DNA of 64,000 nt from GCA-2711565 sp963664245 (GTDB lineage: Bacteria; Bacteroidota; Bacteroidia; Bacteroidales; GCA-2711565): contig OY760934.1 of NCBI GenBank assembly GCA_963664245.1, positions 3,596,001-3,660,000 of the forward strand, written 5' to 3'. A model generated the notes under the pieces. That model had not been told where the DNA came from and did not search any database. It was given only the letters and a program-made list of their open reading frames with translations. The number at the start of each line of letters is the position of its first letter. Position 1 is the stretch's first letter. The position numbers were made by a program, and so were the translations under genes. Below, in pieces: positions 1 to 9,130 of the stretch.

Positions 1-590
1 ATAATAACCACCGCGACGATGCTCCAGAAAAGCATGTTCTTCCCTTTTTGGGTCACCATGTAGCCTAGTAAAACCGCTAATGGTATTTCGAACCAGACCG
101 GGAAAACCGAACCCGGAAACATATCAAAAATAACGGCAATAATCATCCCTAAAATGGAAATGAAAAGCCATAATTCGAGGAAACCAATGATGAAGAAAAA
201 TATTTTGGTTCGCGGGCTAATGTATTTTTCGGTGAACTTGGCAATGCTCACGCCTTTGTTTCGCATACTGATAACCAATACCCCGAAATCGTGAACAGCC
301 CCAATAAAAATACTTCCGATGAAAACCCAGATCACTGCCGGAACCCATCCCCAGATAATAGCAATGGCTGGTCCAACAATGGGACCGGTTCCTGCAATAG
401 ATGCAAAATGATGTCCGAACACCACTTCTTTTTTGGTAGGAACATAATCAATACCATCTTTAAGCATATTTGATGGAACCGCACTTGAATTGTTTAATTT
501 AAAAATTTTGTCGGACAGGAATTTACCGTATAAACGATACATTAAAATAAAGCCGGCAAACAGGGCTATCATTAAAAGAAGTACTTCCAT
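1..590 (-). CDS. cstA: Carbon starvation protein A-type transporter, N-terminal part (cut by window edge)
   Basis: CstA-family inner-membrane permease; family members take up peptides or pyruvate during carbon limitation. Reading the minus strand from the ATG at 588-590 gives about 196 residues open to the window edge. The first segment is a hydrophobic helix (EVLLLMIALFAGFILMY), followed by the CstA signature FGHHFASIAGTGPIVGPAIA and further membrane helices around residues 85-105 and 135-180. The rest of the protein lies outside the window. It is divergent from the mannosidase operon, with about 110 bases between the starts. The substrate cannot be told from the fragment. Family assignment is secure from the signature block. 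Confidence 0.93.
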   Translation of the reverse strand, partial: MEVLLLMIALFAGFILMYRLYGKFLSDKIFKLNNSSAVPSNMLKDGIDYVPTKKEVVFGHHFASIAGTGPIVGPAIAIIWGWVPAVIWVFIGSIFIGAVHDFGVLVISMRNKGVSIAKFTEKYISPRTKIFFFIIGFLELWLFISILGMIIAVIFDMFPGSVFPVWFEIPLAVLLGYMVTQKGKNMLFWSIVAVVI

Positions 591-701
591 GGTTTTAAAA
601 TTAGGCAGCTAAATTTAGTAAAAAAATGGTTTTCATAGCCATATATCCCTTTAGGCTTTATTCAATATTTTCTATATTTGGCTTTTTTTATAACTAAAAT
701 C

Positions 702-3632
702 ATGAAGCATATTATCCGAACCTTATTTCTCACATTTATTACCTTTTCTGTTTTAGCAAAATTGCCTTCTAATTATGTAAATCCGTTTATTGGAACCGGC
801 GGTCACGGGCATACTTTTCCCGGGGCAACAGTGCCTTTCGGGATGGTTCAGTTAAGTCCCGATACCCGCTTGGAGGGTTGGGATGGCTGCTCCGGTTATC
901 ATTATACCGATTCGGTGATTTATGGATTTTCGCATACGCATTTGAGCGGAACCGGCGTAGGCGATTATTGCGATATTCTTTTTATGCCCACCATTGATAC
1001 TTTATATTTGTACAATGGTTATAAAATGGATTTGGCAAAAGGCTACGGTTCGTCCTTTAACAAGAAAACTGAAAAAGCATCGCCGGGGTTTTATGCCGTA
1101 AAATTAGCCGATTATGATATTGAGGTTGAACTAACCGCAAGCAAGCGAGTAGGGTTCCACAAATATAATTTTCCGAAAAATAAAAAGGCATTTGTAACCA
1201 TCGACTTAACGCATCGTGATGAAGTGCTGGCCTCAAGTATAAAACAAATCAATGAATACGAAATTGAAGGTTTGCGCCGTTCCAGTTCATGGGCCAAAGA
1301 TCAGTATGTTTATTTTGTGGCCAGGTTCAACCAACCGATTAAAAATTTTAATCTTTTTAAAGACAACCATTCTGTGAGTTCAGAAGAAGCTGACGGGAAA
1401 AATATAAAAGCATTTCTTGATTTCGGAACATTGGAAAAAGAATTGTTGGTTAAAGTCGCAATTTCTGCAGTAAGCACGGATGGAGCTAGGAAAAACCTTG
1501 ATGCGGAAATTCCTGCCTGGGATTTTGAAAAAATAAAGCAAGATGCAAAAGCTGCCTGGAACAAAGAGCTTTCAAAAATTAAAATCAAGGCCGATAAAGA
1601 AACCAAAACAATTTTTTACTCAGCACTTTATCATACCATGGTTGTTCCCAATTTATTCATGGATGTGGACGGGAAATACCGGGGAACCGATTTAAAAATC
1701 CACCGGGCCGAAGATTTTGAGAATTATACCATTTTTTCTTTGTGGGATACTTATCGGGCAGCCCATCCCTTGTACACCATTATCGATCAGAAAAGAACCA
1801 ATGAGTTTGTCAAAACTTTTTTGCATCAGTATAAAAACGGCGGGCAATTGCCCGTGTGGGAACTGGCCGGGAACTATACCGGTTGTATGATCGGATATCA
1901 TTCGGTACCGGTTATTGCGGATGCATACCTCAAAGGAATTCGTGATTATGATGTTGAGCTAGCTTTTGAAGCCATGAAACACAGTGCCATGCTCGATCAT
2001 CTTGGTTTGGTCGATTATAAAAAACACGGGTTCATCTCTGCTCACGAAGAATCGGAATCGGTTTCGAAAACCCTTGAATATGCTTACGATGATTGGTGCA
2101 TTGCTGAAATGTCCAAGGCTCTGAATGAAACAAATGATTATAAAGCGTTCATTAAAAGAGCGCAGTCCTATAAAAATCTTTATAACCCTGAAACGGGTTT
2201 TATGCAGTCAAAAATGTACGGTGTGTGGAAACATCCCTTTGATCCGTCGGAGGTTGATTTTAATTATACCGAAGCTAACTCGTGGCAATATTCGTTTTAT
2301 GTTCCGCAAGATGTTACAGGTTTGATGAAGCTCATGGGAGGGAAAGAAAAGTTTTCTGCAAAGTTGGACGAGTTGTTTTCGGTGAGCAATGAAACAACCG
2401 GTCGCCACCAGGTAGATATTACCGGACTGATTGGCCAGTATGCCCATGGTAACGAACCCAGCCATCACATGGCTTATTTGTACAGTTTTGCGAACAAACC
2501 CTGGAAAAGCCAGGAAATGCTTCACCAAATTATGACGGAAATGTACTCCACCAATCCGGATGGCTACATCGGCAATGAAGATTGCGGGCAAATGTCGGCC
2601 TGGTATGTTTTGAGTGCCATGGGATTTTACCCGGTAAGCCCGGCCATGAATTACTACGTGATCGGAAGCCCGTTCTTGAATGAGGCGGTGATAAATCTGG
2701 AAAATGGAAATCAATTTGTGATCCGTGCAAAGAACCTTTCCGGAACCGGCAAATACATTCAAAAAGTAATCTTAAACGGAACGCCATATTCTAAATCTTA
2801 TTTAAAACACGAGGATATAATGAAAGGCGGGGAAATGCTTTTTGTAATGGGTGATGAACCGAATAAAAACTGGGGTTCGCGTGATGAAGATATTCCGGTT
2901 TCCGAAATTAGTGAATATCAAATTTTGGCGGTTCCTTATACAAATGTGAAGAGTCAGGGGTTTTTCAAGGAAACTTCGCTTGAACTGCACCACCCGTCAA
3001 CCGAAGCAACAATTTATTATACCACGGATGGTAGTGTGCCAACCGAAAATTCAACGGTTTACAGCCACCCGCTTAAAATAACCCAAAACACGCAGGTTAA
3101 ATTTTTTGCCCAAAAAGGTGATTTAAAATCGGATGTTACCGGGCTGGATTTGTTTAAGTTCCCGGAGGATCGAAGCATTAAAATAAAGAACCCGCCACAT
3201 CCGCAGTATAATGCAAATTCTGATTTGGCTTTGATTGATGGGATTCACGGAAGCAAAGATTTTAGGACTGGTTCGTGGCACAGCTATTATGGCGTGGATT
3301 TGGACGTTGTTATTGACCTGGAAAAGCAAACCGAAATCTCTTATTTGTCGGCAAATTTTTTACAGGATGTAAATTCCTGGATCTTTATGCCAGCTTATGT
3401 GGAGTTCTTTGTGTCGGACGATGGCGAACATTTTCAGTCGGTTGGCAAATTAGATAATCCGATTCCGGAAGATCAATGGGGTTCTATTATTCATAATTTT
3501 GCTTTACATTTGGAAAAGATAAAGACCCTTTATGTAAAAGTGATTGGCAAATCTAAAATTATGTGTCCCGATTGGCACAAAGGCCGCGGAAACCGTCTTC
3601 ATATATTTATCGATGAAATAACTATTAAATAA
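702..3632 (+). CDS. GH92 alpha-mannosidase with chitobiase-like and F5/8 C-type C-terminal domains
   Basis: Secreted exo-alpha-mannosidase of glycoside hydrolase family 92, which trims mannose from N-glycans or yeast mannan with inversion and Ca2+. An upstream in-frame TTG at 678 is possible, but the ATG at 702 is preferred because it begins a clean Sec signal peptide (MKHIIRTLFLTFITFSVLA). The mature protein starts with the GH92 block NPFIGTGGHGHTFPGA and carries conserved segments LSGTGVGDYCD, SLWDTYRAAHPL, NEPSHHMAYLY and GNEDCGQMSAWYVLSAMGFYP. After about residue 750 comes a chitobiase C-terminal-type module (ATIYYTTDGSVP) and then a discoidin-like carbohydrate-binding module at the C terminus. 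It is six bases upstream of a sugar permease, itself next to a ROK kinase, so released mannose is probably imported and phosphorylated. Confidence 0.95.
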   Translation: MKHIIRTLFLTFITFSVLAKLPSNYVNPFIGTGGHGHTFPGATVPFGMVQLSPDTRLEGWDGCSGYHYTDSVIYGFSHTHLSGTGVGDYCDILFMPTIDTLYLYNGYKMDLAKGYGSSFNKKTEKASPGFYAVKLADYDIEVELTASKRVGFHKYNFPKNKKAFVTIDLTHRDEVLASSIKQINEYEIEGLRRSSSWAKDQYVYFVARFNQPIKNFNLFKDNHSVSSEEADGKNIKAFLDFGTLEKELLVKVAISAVSTDGARKNLDAEIPAWDFEKIKQDAKAAWNKELSKIKIKADKETKTIFYSALYHTMVVPNLFMDVDGKYRGTDLKIHRAEDFENYTIFSLWDTYRAAHPLYTIIDQKRTNEFVKTFLHQYKNGGQLPVWELAGNYTGCMIGYHSVPVIADAYLKGIRDYDVELAFEAMKHSAMLDHLGLVDYKKHGFISAHEESESVSKTLEYAYDDWCIAEMSKALNETNDYKAFIKRAQSYKNLYNPETGFMQSKMYGVWKHPFDPSEVDFNYTEANSWQYSFYVPQDVTGLMKLMGGKEKFSAKLDELFSVSNETTGRHQVDITGLIGQYAHGNEPSHHMAYLYSFANKPWKSQEMLHQIMTEMYSTNPDGYIGNEDCGQMSAWYVLSAMGFYPVSPAMNYYVIGSPFLNEAVINLENGNQFVIRAKNLSGTGKYIQKVILNGTPYSKSYLKHEDIMKGGEMLFVMGDEPNKNWGSRDEDIPVSEISEYQILAVPYTNVKSQGFFKETSLELHHPSTEATIYYTTDGSVPTENSTVYSHPLKITQNTQVKFFAQKGDLKSDVTGLDLFKFPEDRSIKIKNPPHPQYNANSDLALIDGIHGSKDFRTGSWHSYYGVDLDVVIDLEKQTEISYLSANFLQDVNSWIFMPAYVEFFVSDDGEHFQSVGKLDNPIPEDQWGSIIHNFALHLEKIKTLYVKVIGKSKIMCPDWHKGRGNRLHIFIDEITIK

Positions 3633-3638
3633 GAAATT

Positions 3639-5072
3639 ATGATAAGCCAAAAACAAAAGTATACAAGTGCTTTGGTTGTAATTACCAGCTTGTTTTTTAT
3701 GTGGGGGTTCATTACTTGCATGAACGATATTTTGATCCCTTTCCTGAAAAAAATGTTTGACTTGACTCGTGCACAATCTATGATGATACAGGTGTGGTTC
3801 TTCTTGGCCTATTTTGTAGTATCCTTGATTTATTTTATCATCTCCATGTTTAAAGGTGATCCGATTTCCAAAATCGGTTATAAAAACGGGATCATTGCAG
3901 GTTTGCTGATATCTGCTGTTGCCAGTGTAATGTTTTATCCGGCAGCTCATTTTAAAATTTTCAGCTTGTTTTTAGCGGCACTTTTTGTGTTGGCCATTGG
4001 ATTTACGCTACTTCAGATTGCAGCCAATCCTTATGTCGCTTTGCTGGGACCTTCCGAAACGGCTCCCAGCCGCTTAAATCTTTCCCAGGCGTTTAATTCG
4101 CTGGGAACCACCCTGGCTCCGGTTTTGGGAGGCTACCTGGTTTTTCATTATTTCGCCAAAATGGGGGCTCCTTTATATGATCAAATGGGCAAACCGATTT
4201 TGCTCGATTCGGGCGAACCTTTATCGGCTCTTGGATTGCAGTTACCGTACCTGATTTTTGCGGTTTTATTTGTTATTATTGCAATCATTATCCGATTTAC
4301 TAATTTGCCCCGTTTTACCAATTCGGCCAACATTGAAAAAGGGGCAGGGGCTTTGAAACATTCTCATTTGGTGCTGGGGATGGTTGCCATTTTTATGTAC
4401 GTAGGAGCCGAAGTGAGTATTGGTAGTTCATTTATCAATTATGCAGGTGAAATAATGGGGTATCCTGAAATGGACGCGAAACGATTTTTAACACTTTATT
4501 GGGGTGGAGCCATGATCGGACGTTTTCTGGGAGCTATTTCGTTAAGCAATATCCAGAAACTGAAAAAATACCTTATGATGTTTATTACATCCATCCTGAC
4601 ATTCTTCTTAATTTACGGAATTATTTACCTGGAAAGTGGCTATACGTTTGAATTTAAACGGGTACTGCCTTTCCTTATTTTCTTATTGGTTAATTTTATT
4701 GGCTTTATGATTGGCCGTTCGTTACCCGGACGTACCTTGGCTGTTTTTGCATTGATCGTGATTGGATTGCTCTCGACAACCCTGCTTACCAACGGAATCG
4801 TTGCCTTGTGGACCATCGTCGGCATAGGTTTGTTTAACTCCATTATGTGGTCAAACATCTTTACTTTAGCTATCAAAGATTTGAAAGAAAATACGGCTCA
4901 GGGTTCATCATTATTGGTGATGATGGTGCTTGGTGGAGCTGTTATTCCATATATTCAGGGAGCCGTGGCTGATTCGTTCAACGGTTATCATTATTCATTT
5001 TTTATCCCCATCGTTTGTTATATTTACCTGATGTATTACGGATGGAAAGGATACATCCCCAAATCTAAATAA
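3639..5072 (+). CDS. Sugar:proton MFS permease, FucP/GluP type
   Basis: Inner-membrane sugar symporter of the FucP/glucose-galactose branch of the major facilitator superfamily. The 477 residues contain about 12 hydrophobic helices. The N-terminal block ITSLFFMWGFITCMNDILIP and the loop LQIAANPYVALLGP are typical of this branch. It lies between the mannosidase and a ROK kinase (gap 6 bases upstream, 2 bases downstream), so it is co-transcribed with both, and mannose or a related hexose is the likely substrate. The substrate is inferred from neighbours only; fucose, glucose and galactose transporters share this family. Confidence 0.9.
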   Translation: MISQKQKYTSALVVITSLFFMWGFITCMNDILIPFLKKMFDLTRAQSMMIQVWFFLAYFVVSLIYFIISMFKGDPISKIGYKNGIIAGLLISAVASVMFYPAAHFKIFSLFLAALFVLAIGFTLLQIAANPYVALLGPSETAPSRLNLSQAFNSLGTTLAPVLGGYLVFHYFAKMGAPLYDQMGKPILLDSGEPLSALGLQLPYLIFAVLFVIIAIIIRFTNLPRFTNSANIEKGAGALKHSHLVLGMVAIFMYVGAEVSIGSSFINYAGEIMGYPEMDAKRFLTLYWGGAMIGRFLGAISLSNIQKLKKYLMMFITSILTFFLIYGIIYLESGYTFEFKRVLPFLIFLLVNFIGFMIGRSLPGRTLAVFALIVIGLLSTTLLTNGIVALWTIVGIGLFNSIMWSNIFTLAIKDLKENTAQGSSLLVMMVLGGAVIPYIQGAVADSFNGYHYSFFIPIVCYIYLMYYGWKGYIPKSK

Positions 5073-5074
5073 GC

Positions 5075-6034
5075 ATGAAAAAATCTAAAATAGCGATAGG
5101 AATTGATATTGGAGGAACCAATATTTGTTATGGCCCGGTAACCGAAGAAGGGGAGGTGCTGTTCCGGAAATCAATGGCTTGCAAAAGCTTTGAGGAAGTT
5201 TCTGTTTTTGTGGATGTAGTTTCCGAGCAACTGAAAAAATATTTTGAGGAGGTAAAATCAAAATACGACGTCATGGGGGTTGGAATAGGAGCCCCTAACG
5301 GAAATTATTATAACGGTTCTATTGAGTTCGCTCCAAATTTACCCTGGAAAGGGATGATTCCACTGGCTGATATGTTTGCCGAGAAATTGAATCTCCCGGT
5401 GCGTTTAACCAATGATGCCAATGCTGCGGCTATGGGAGAAATGATTTACGGCGATGCGAAAGGGCTAAATGATTTTGTGATGGTTACCCTTGGAACCGGT
5501 TTGGGCAGCGGTTTTGTGGCCAACGGAAAAATGATTTTGGGTCACGATGGTTTTGCCGGAGAACTGGGGCATGCTATTTATGAACCCGATGGCCGTCAGT
5601 GTAATTGCGGGCGCAAAGGTTGTTTTGAAACTTATTGCTCGGCTTCGGGCATTGTTAGAACCGTAAAACAATTTTTGAGCGAATCGGGTGAAGCTAGTTT
5701 GCTTCGTGAAATACAAGCGGATGATATTAGCAGTGCCGACATTTATAATGTAGCGGTGAAAGGCGATAAACTTGCCTTGAAAGCCTTTGATTATACAGCC
5801 CATATTTTAGGCTTTATGCTTTCAAATATGGTGGCTATCACCAGCCCGAAAGTAATTTTTCTGTTTGGTGGCCTGGCCAATGCTAAAGAGTTCATTCTGG
5901 AACCGACCAAAAAGTATATGGAAGAAAATCTGTTGCATATTTACAAAAATAAAGTTGAAATAAAACCCTCTGCTTTACCCGAAAATAATGCCGCTATTTT
6001 AGGTGCAGCTGCTTTAGTTTGGGAGGAAAACTAA
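5075..6034 (+). CDS. ROK-family sugar kinase
   Basis: ATP-dependent hexose kinase of the ROK family, 319 residues. The N-terminal phosphate loop reads IGIDIGGTNI. The sugar-binding and catalytic segment is LTNDANAAAMGE, followed by TLGTGLGSG and GELGH. The zinc site is the ROK signature CNCGRKGCFETYCSASG. It starts two bases after the permease stop, so it is the last gene of the mannosidase-permease-kinase operon. Mannose, fructose or glucose are all possible substrates; mannose fits the context best. No DNA-binding N-terminal domain is present, so it is an enzyme and not a NagC/Mlc-type repressor. Confidence 0.93.
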   Translation: MKKSKIAIGIDIGGTNICYGPVTEEGEVLFRKSMACKSFEEVSVFVDVVSEQLKKYFEEVKSKYDVMGVGIGAPNGNYYNGSIEFAPNLPWKGMIPLADMFAEKLNLPVRLTNDANAAAMGEMIYGDAKGLNDFVMVTLGTGLGSGFVANGKMILGHDGFAGELGHAIYEPDGRQCNCGRKGCFETYCSASGIVRTVKQFLSESGEASLLREIQADDISSADIYNVAVKGDKLALKAFDYTAHILGFMLSNMVAITSPKVIFLFGGLANAKEFILEPTKKYMEENLLHIYKNKVEIKPSALPENNAAILGAAALVWEEN

Positions 6035-6036
6035 CA

Positions 6037-6066
6037 CAGGGATTGAATCCTATTCTCTTTTTTTTC
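6037..6066 (+). terminator. Weak candidate terminator after the ROK kinase
   Basis: A short imperfect hairpin (AGGGAT/ATCCT) two bases after the kinase stop is followed by a run of eight T. The stem is short, so this is only a candidate end for the glycan operon. Confidence 0.35.
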
Positions 6067-6156
6067 AGTTAAATAACTTTCTTTTTTAGATTGATTTCCT
6101 TAAATTTAAGTGAAATTTTACGAACCTAATATTTAAAAATCTAAAAGGGAAATGCA

Positions 6157-6876
6157 ATGAAAAAATTGTTTAAAAACTTGTTCCCCTTTATACTCGTCTC
6201 TCTGTTGATCGTTTTAGCTGCATGTAATGGTGACGATGATAATAATGATAACGGGAACAATAATTACGACACCTACGATGTTGATGCCAACGGGATTCCT
6301 CAATTTGTTAGTGTAAATTACATTGAACTAACGCAAATTATCAGGATTTCAAAGTTTCGTTCGGCGGAAGGACATGATTATTCGGATGGTTTTGAATCGT
6401 GCCGAAGCATGAAACACTATTTCCGTCCGTATGATGCTGCTGATTGGGCTGCCATTAAAATTTATGCCCCGGTTAGTGGTACGGTTTCACGGATATATGA
6501 AGAATGGGCCGGAACACAGGTTCAAATTAAATCGGATAGCCGTCCGGCATTTTATTTTATTATTTTTCACATTGATTTGGATAATCCGCTAAGTGTAGGA
6601 GATAATGTAACAGCCGGGCAGCAGTTGGGAACACATATCGGTTCGCAAACCACTTCTGATATAGCTGTTGGTGTAGAGACCCCAACAGGCTGGAAGCTTA
6701 TTTCTTATTTTGATGTGATGACCAATACACTTTTTCAGCAATATCAGGCACGTGGACTAAATTCACGGAGCGATGTTATTATCTCGGAGAGTGCACGTGA
6801 TGCCGACCCGCTTAGTTGTGATGGAGAAACTTTTTCAGATTCTGGTACACTTGAGCATTGGTTCGATCTGAACTAG
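6157..6876 (+). CDS. Lipoprotein with M23-like (duplicated hybrid motif) fold, probably non-catalytic
   Basis: Predicted outer-envelope lipoprotein of 239 residues. A lipobox ends at Cys23 (IVLAAC) and is followed by an Asp/Asn-rich linker. Around residues 105-170 the pattern APVSGTV, FHID and VGDNVTAGQQLGTH is the lysostaphin/M23 beta-sheet fold. The usual zinc-binding HxH of active M23 peptidases is replaced here (AVGVETPTGWKL), so it is probably a binding or scaffold relative and not an active endopeptidase. The stop codon lies inside the last repeat of the neighbouring cassette array (AGTTCTTTGTT at 6875-6885), so the last residues could have been altered by the array. Specific function unknown. 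Confidence 0.75.
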   Translation: MKKLFKNLFPFILVSLLIVLAACNGDDDNNDNGNNNYDTYDVDANGIPQFVSVNYIELTQIIRISKFRSAEGHDYSDGFESCRSMKHYFRPYDAADWAAIKIYAPVSGTVSRIYEEWAGTQVQIKSDSRPAFYFIIFHIDLDNPLSVGDNVTAGQQLGTHIGSQTTSDIAVGVETPTGWKLISYFDVMTNTLFQQYQARGLNSRSDVIISESARDADPLSCDGETFSDSGTLEHWFDLN

Positions 6877-6882
6877 TTCTTT

Positions 6883-7013
6883 GTTGGGAGCAGTTTATGT
6901 TCAAGGTATTCTTCAATCCCGGTTTTAGTCATTTGAGTTTTGGCTTGATGCCCGGCTAAAGCTGTATTTAAAAATACTGTTCATCGCGTAATTTGGTTTA
7001 CCGTGTTGTGCCC
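6883..7013 (-). repeat. Distal end of the cassette array: two 3' elements back to back
   Basis: On the minus strand, downstream of the 7021-8301 gene, GGGCACAAC (7005-7013) is followed by a 64-base block (6937-7000). By eye this block matches 56 of 64 positions of the block at 11456-11519. After that comes 53 bases of unique sequence, then GCTCCCAAC (6883-6891) followed by AAAGAACT. The block is truncated here compared with the proximal copy. The unique piece could encode MTKTGIEEYLEHKLLPTKN (6873-6932, minus), possibly the end of a lost cassette gene; that is speculative. Confidence 0.6.
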
Positions 7014-7020
7014 ATGTTGC

Positions 7021-8301
7021 TTATTTAAAACCTATCTCTGAAATACAAATATCATCGTATTTCGAACCATTATAGTAATCAATTATTTTAAAAGTAATCC
7101 CTTTCCCAATATCAGCTTTTTCAATCAAATCAAAAGTCTGTTTGTCATCAGAGTCTTTCAATGAGATAACTTGAGTCTTATTATTAATCGTCAATTCAAT
7201 TGTCTTTACTCTGGAATTTGTAGAAAAGGTATTACTGTTTTTTGCAAATCCATTAATAATCGAAATCTTGGTCACGTATATTGGAGAGTCAAACTTTTTT
7301 GTTTGAATCATCTCATGTTCCTTTTTAATCGGGTGATTAATTTTCTTAATGAATAATGGATTTTCATTCAAGTCTTGCTCTTTAAAACACCAAGCTGTCA
7401 TTTTTGAACCATCTGTTGCATGATGCCAGTTATATGTGTCATAATAAAGAATATCATAATTGAAAGAAGAAATCTGATATGTTGAAAACCATTCTATCTT
7501 CAAATTCTCAGAACTACTTGGTTTCCAATTTTGCTTTTCAATCAAAATCTGGTTGTTTGATATTTTTTGAAAATCTGTGCGGTTAAAATCAATCTGCTCA
7601 AATGCGTCCTCTGGAAATGTTATTTTACAAGTAAAATTCTCAATCGAACTATTTTTCCATGTTTTACCAGTCTCAAAAATGTAATCGAAAGATTTTACAC
7701 CATCAGTCTCAATTTTATTTGACCAAGATTCATCTTTATAAAACCAAGGTCTAACAAATCCAATCTCAATAACAACTGTGTCATTTGGCTTAAAATTAAG
7801 TTCCTTAAGTTCCCAAATCAAAATTGGCATACTTGGCGGATTTTCAGCTTCATGCATTCCTGCATATTCAATTAGCTTGTCTTTCATCTCATTTGAAATA
7901 TATAGCTGAACACCTTCATAGGAATCCAATCTTGTCGAAAAAAGGGTTTTGTCAAATGCACTATTTTCTCCATTTACAGCAAAATCAGCTTTTAAAGGAT
8001 AATATTTTCCAGGTTGGTAACCATTATCTCCATATGGAACATCCCAATATGAATATTGTGGAAATCCTAATGTAATTTTCTGGTCTGTTTCAGAGTCATT
8101 GTAAAAAGTAAACTTTGCTTTAAAATTCACTCTCTGATTAAGGTTTATCTCTATCGCCTCATTAATCAAGCGAATTGTCGAATTTTTAGAGCTTAAATAT
8201 AAATTTCCAGCTCCTTCAGAATCCTGCTTAACATATCCTCCAAAATTTGCAAATGTAAACGGAGAAATTGTTATCAATATTATTATCAGTATGTTTCTCA
8301 T
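7021..8301 (-). CDS. Secreted hypothetical protein, cassette cargo, possible NADase-type/discoidin-like glycan-binding C terminus
   Basis: 426 residues with a Sec signal peptide (MRNILIIILITISPFTFA). The N-terminal half is rich in beta-strand and resembles secreted immunoglobulin-like or DUF4424-like proteins (IRLINEAIEINLNQRVNFKA). From about residue 290 the pattern YNWHHATDGSKMTAWCFKE and later strands resembles the small galactose-binding-like domain found at the end of many secreted bacterial proteins. No catalytic motif is recognisable. It is the last gene of the cassette array, in the same direction as the recombinase, with no convincing promoter of its own. Composition is AT-rich compared with the flanking glycan operon, as expected for acquired cargo. 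Function unknown. Confidence 0.7.
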   Translation of the reverse strand: MRNILIIILITISPFTFANFGGYVKQDSEGAGNLYLSSKNSTIRLINEAIEINLNQRVNFKAKFTFYNDSETDQKITLGFPQYSYWDVPYGDNGYQPGKYYPLKADFAVNGENSAFDKTLFSTRLDSYEGVQLYISNEMKDKLIEYAGMHEAENPPSMPILIWELKELNFKPNDTVVIEIGFVRPWFYKDESWSNKIETDGVKSFDYIFETGKTWKNSSIENFTCKITFPEDAFEQIDFNRTDFQKISNNQILIEKQNWKPSSSENLKIEWFSTYQISSFNYDILYYDTYNWHHATDGSKMTAWCFKEQDLNENPLFIKKINHPIKKEHEMIQTKKFDSPIYVTKISIINGFAKNSNTFSTNSRVKTIELTINNKTQVISLKDSDDKQTFDLIEKADIGKGITFKIIDYYNGSKYDDICISEIGFK

Positions 8302-8369
8302 ATGTACGATGTTTCTTGTTCGTTAATATACATCCTTTACACAAGTTAAAGATTAGAGTTTTTTTCTTG

Positions 8370-8397
8370 ATTTTTAGCTCAGTTCTTTGTTGTGGCT
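8370..8397 (-). repeat. Cassette boundary element (alpha type)
   Basis: Directly after the stop of the 8405-9082 gene the minus strand reads AGCCACAAC then AAAGAACTGAGCTAAAAA. The 11-mer AACAAAGAACT is shared with 10518-10528 and 6875-6885 (plus-strand AGTTCTTTGTT). In each case it directly follows the inverse-core position of a cassette. Confidence 0.6.
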
Positions 8398-8404
8398 AGT
8401 TTTT

Positions 8405-9082
8405 TCATATCATTGTTCCTACTAATCTCTGAATCAGACCGTTTTCTTTATTGAATACCCAAACAATCTGGTATGCTCCAGCTCCATCACTATTCATCTG
8501 ATAAACAAGGAAGGTATCACCATTTTTATAAATTTTATATCCGCCATCACATTCATAAATATCACAATAAAAAACAGGATGTATAAATATCTCTTTATTA
8601 TCAATTGATACTTTTATGTTGTCAACTTGAAGTCTTGGAAAATTCCCGTCCGTACCCCAAACTGGTCTGCCATTTATTTGAGTAATCCATTTATTGTCCT
8701 GTTTATCAATTATTTTACCAGTCGAGTCAAATGAGCTTAATTCGTATTTAAATTTAAAATTCTCTGTGGTCATTTTTTGAAGTTTATCAATGGGTAAAAT
8801 TCTTGATTTATGCACAAATCCACTTATATAATCTGGGTCTGATGAAGAAAGTGAAAATTTATTTTTTGGTATAAAGACTTCCACCCACTCATTTTCAAAA
8901 TAGCCAACTTCGTAATCAAACCAAAATACTTCATTCTCAAGTATTTTATAAATTACTTCAGATTCTCCATTTGCCTCTTTCCGCACATTTGAATATCCAT
9001 CTTTATCCTTAATCACTGCTACTTGTCCAAAAGTGGAACAAGTCATTACTAAAAAAATCAATATCAGATTAATTGTTTTCAT
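8405..9082 (-). CDS. Secreted SH3b-like hypothetical protein, cassette cargo
   Basis: 225 residues with a Sec signal (MKTINLILIFLVMTCSTFG). Residues 20-95 look like a bacterial SH3 domain (VAVIKDKDGYSNVRKE, FVHKSRI), a fold that usually binds cell-wall peptides. The C-terminal half (FIHPVFYCDIYECDGGYKIY and a Gly/Ala-rich strand) is unassigned. Flanking sites are a GTTGGGGGC core 50 bases upstream (9131-9139) and the AGCCACAAC/AAAGAACT element downstream (8370-8397). It therefore sits as a discrete cassette of about 0.75 kb, oriented away from the recombinase. Function unknown; an envelope role is likely from the signal peptide. Confidence 0.75.
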   Translation of the reverse strand: MKTINLILIFLVMTCSTFGQVAVIKDKDGYSNVRKEANGESEVIYKILENEVFWFDYEVGYFENEWVEVFIPKNKFSLSSSDPDYISGFVHKSRILPIDKLQKMTTENFKFKYELSSFDSTGKIIDKQDNKWITQINGRPVWGTDGNFPRLQVDNIKVSIDNKEIFIHPVFYCDIYECDGGYKIYKNGDTFLVYQMNSDGAGAYQIVWVFNKENGLIQRLVGTMI

Positions 9083-9130
9083 TTCTAATATTTATAAGTT
9101 TCATTTCAGTTTTCAGGGTCTCTCAAATGT

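Noticed and set aside
2208..2762. 184-codon antisense frame inside the GH92 gene
   Set aside because: It is a shadow of the mannosidase coding sequence in another frame; the mannosidase motifs are continuous through it.
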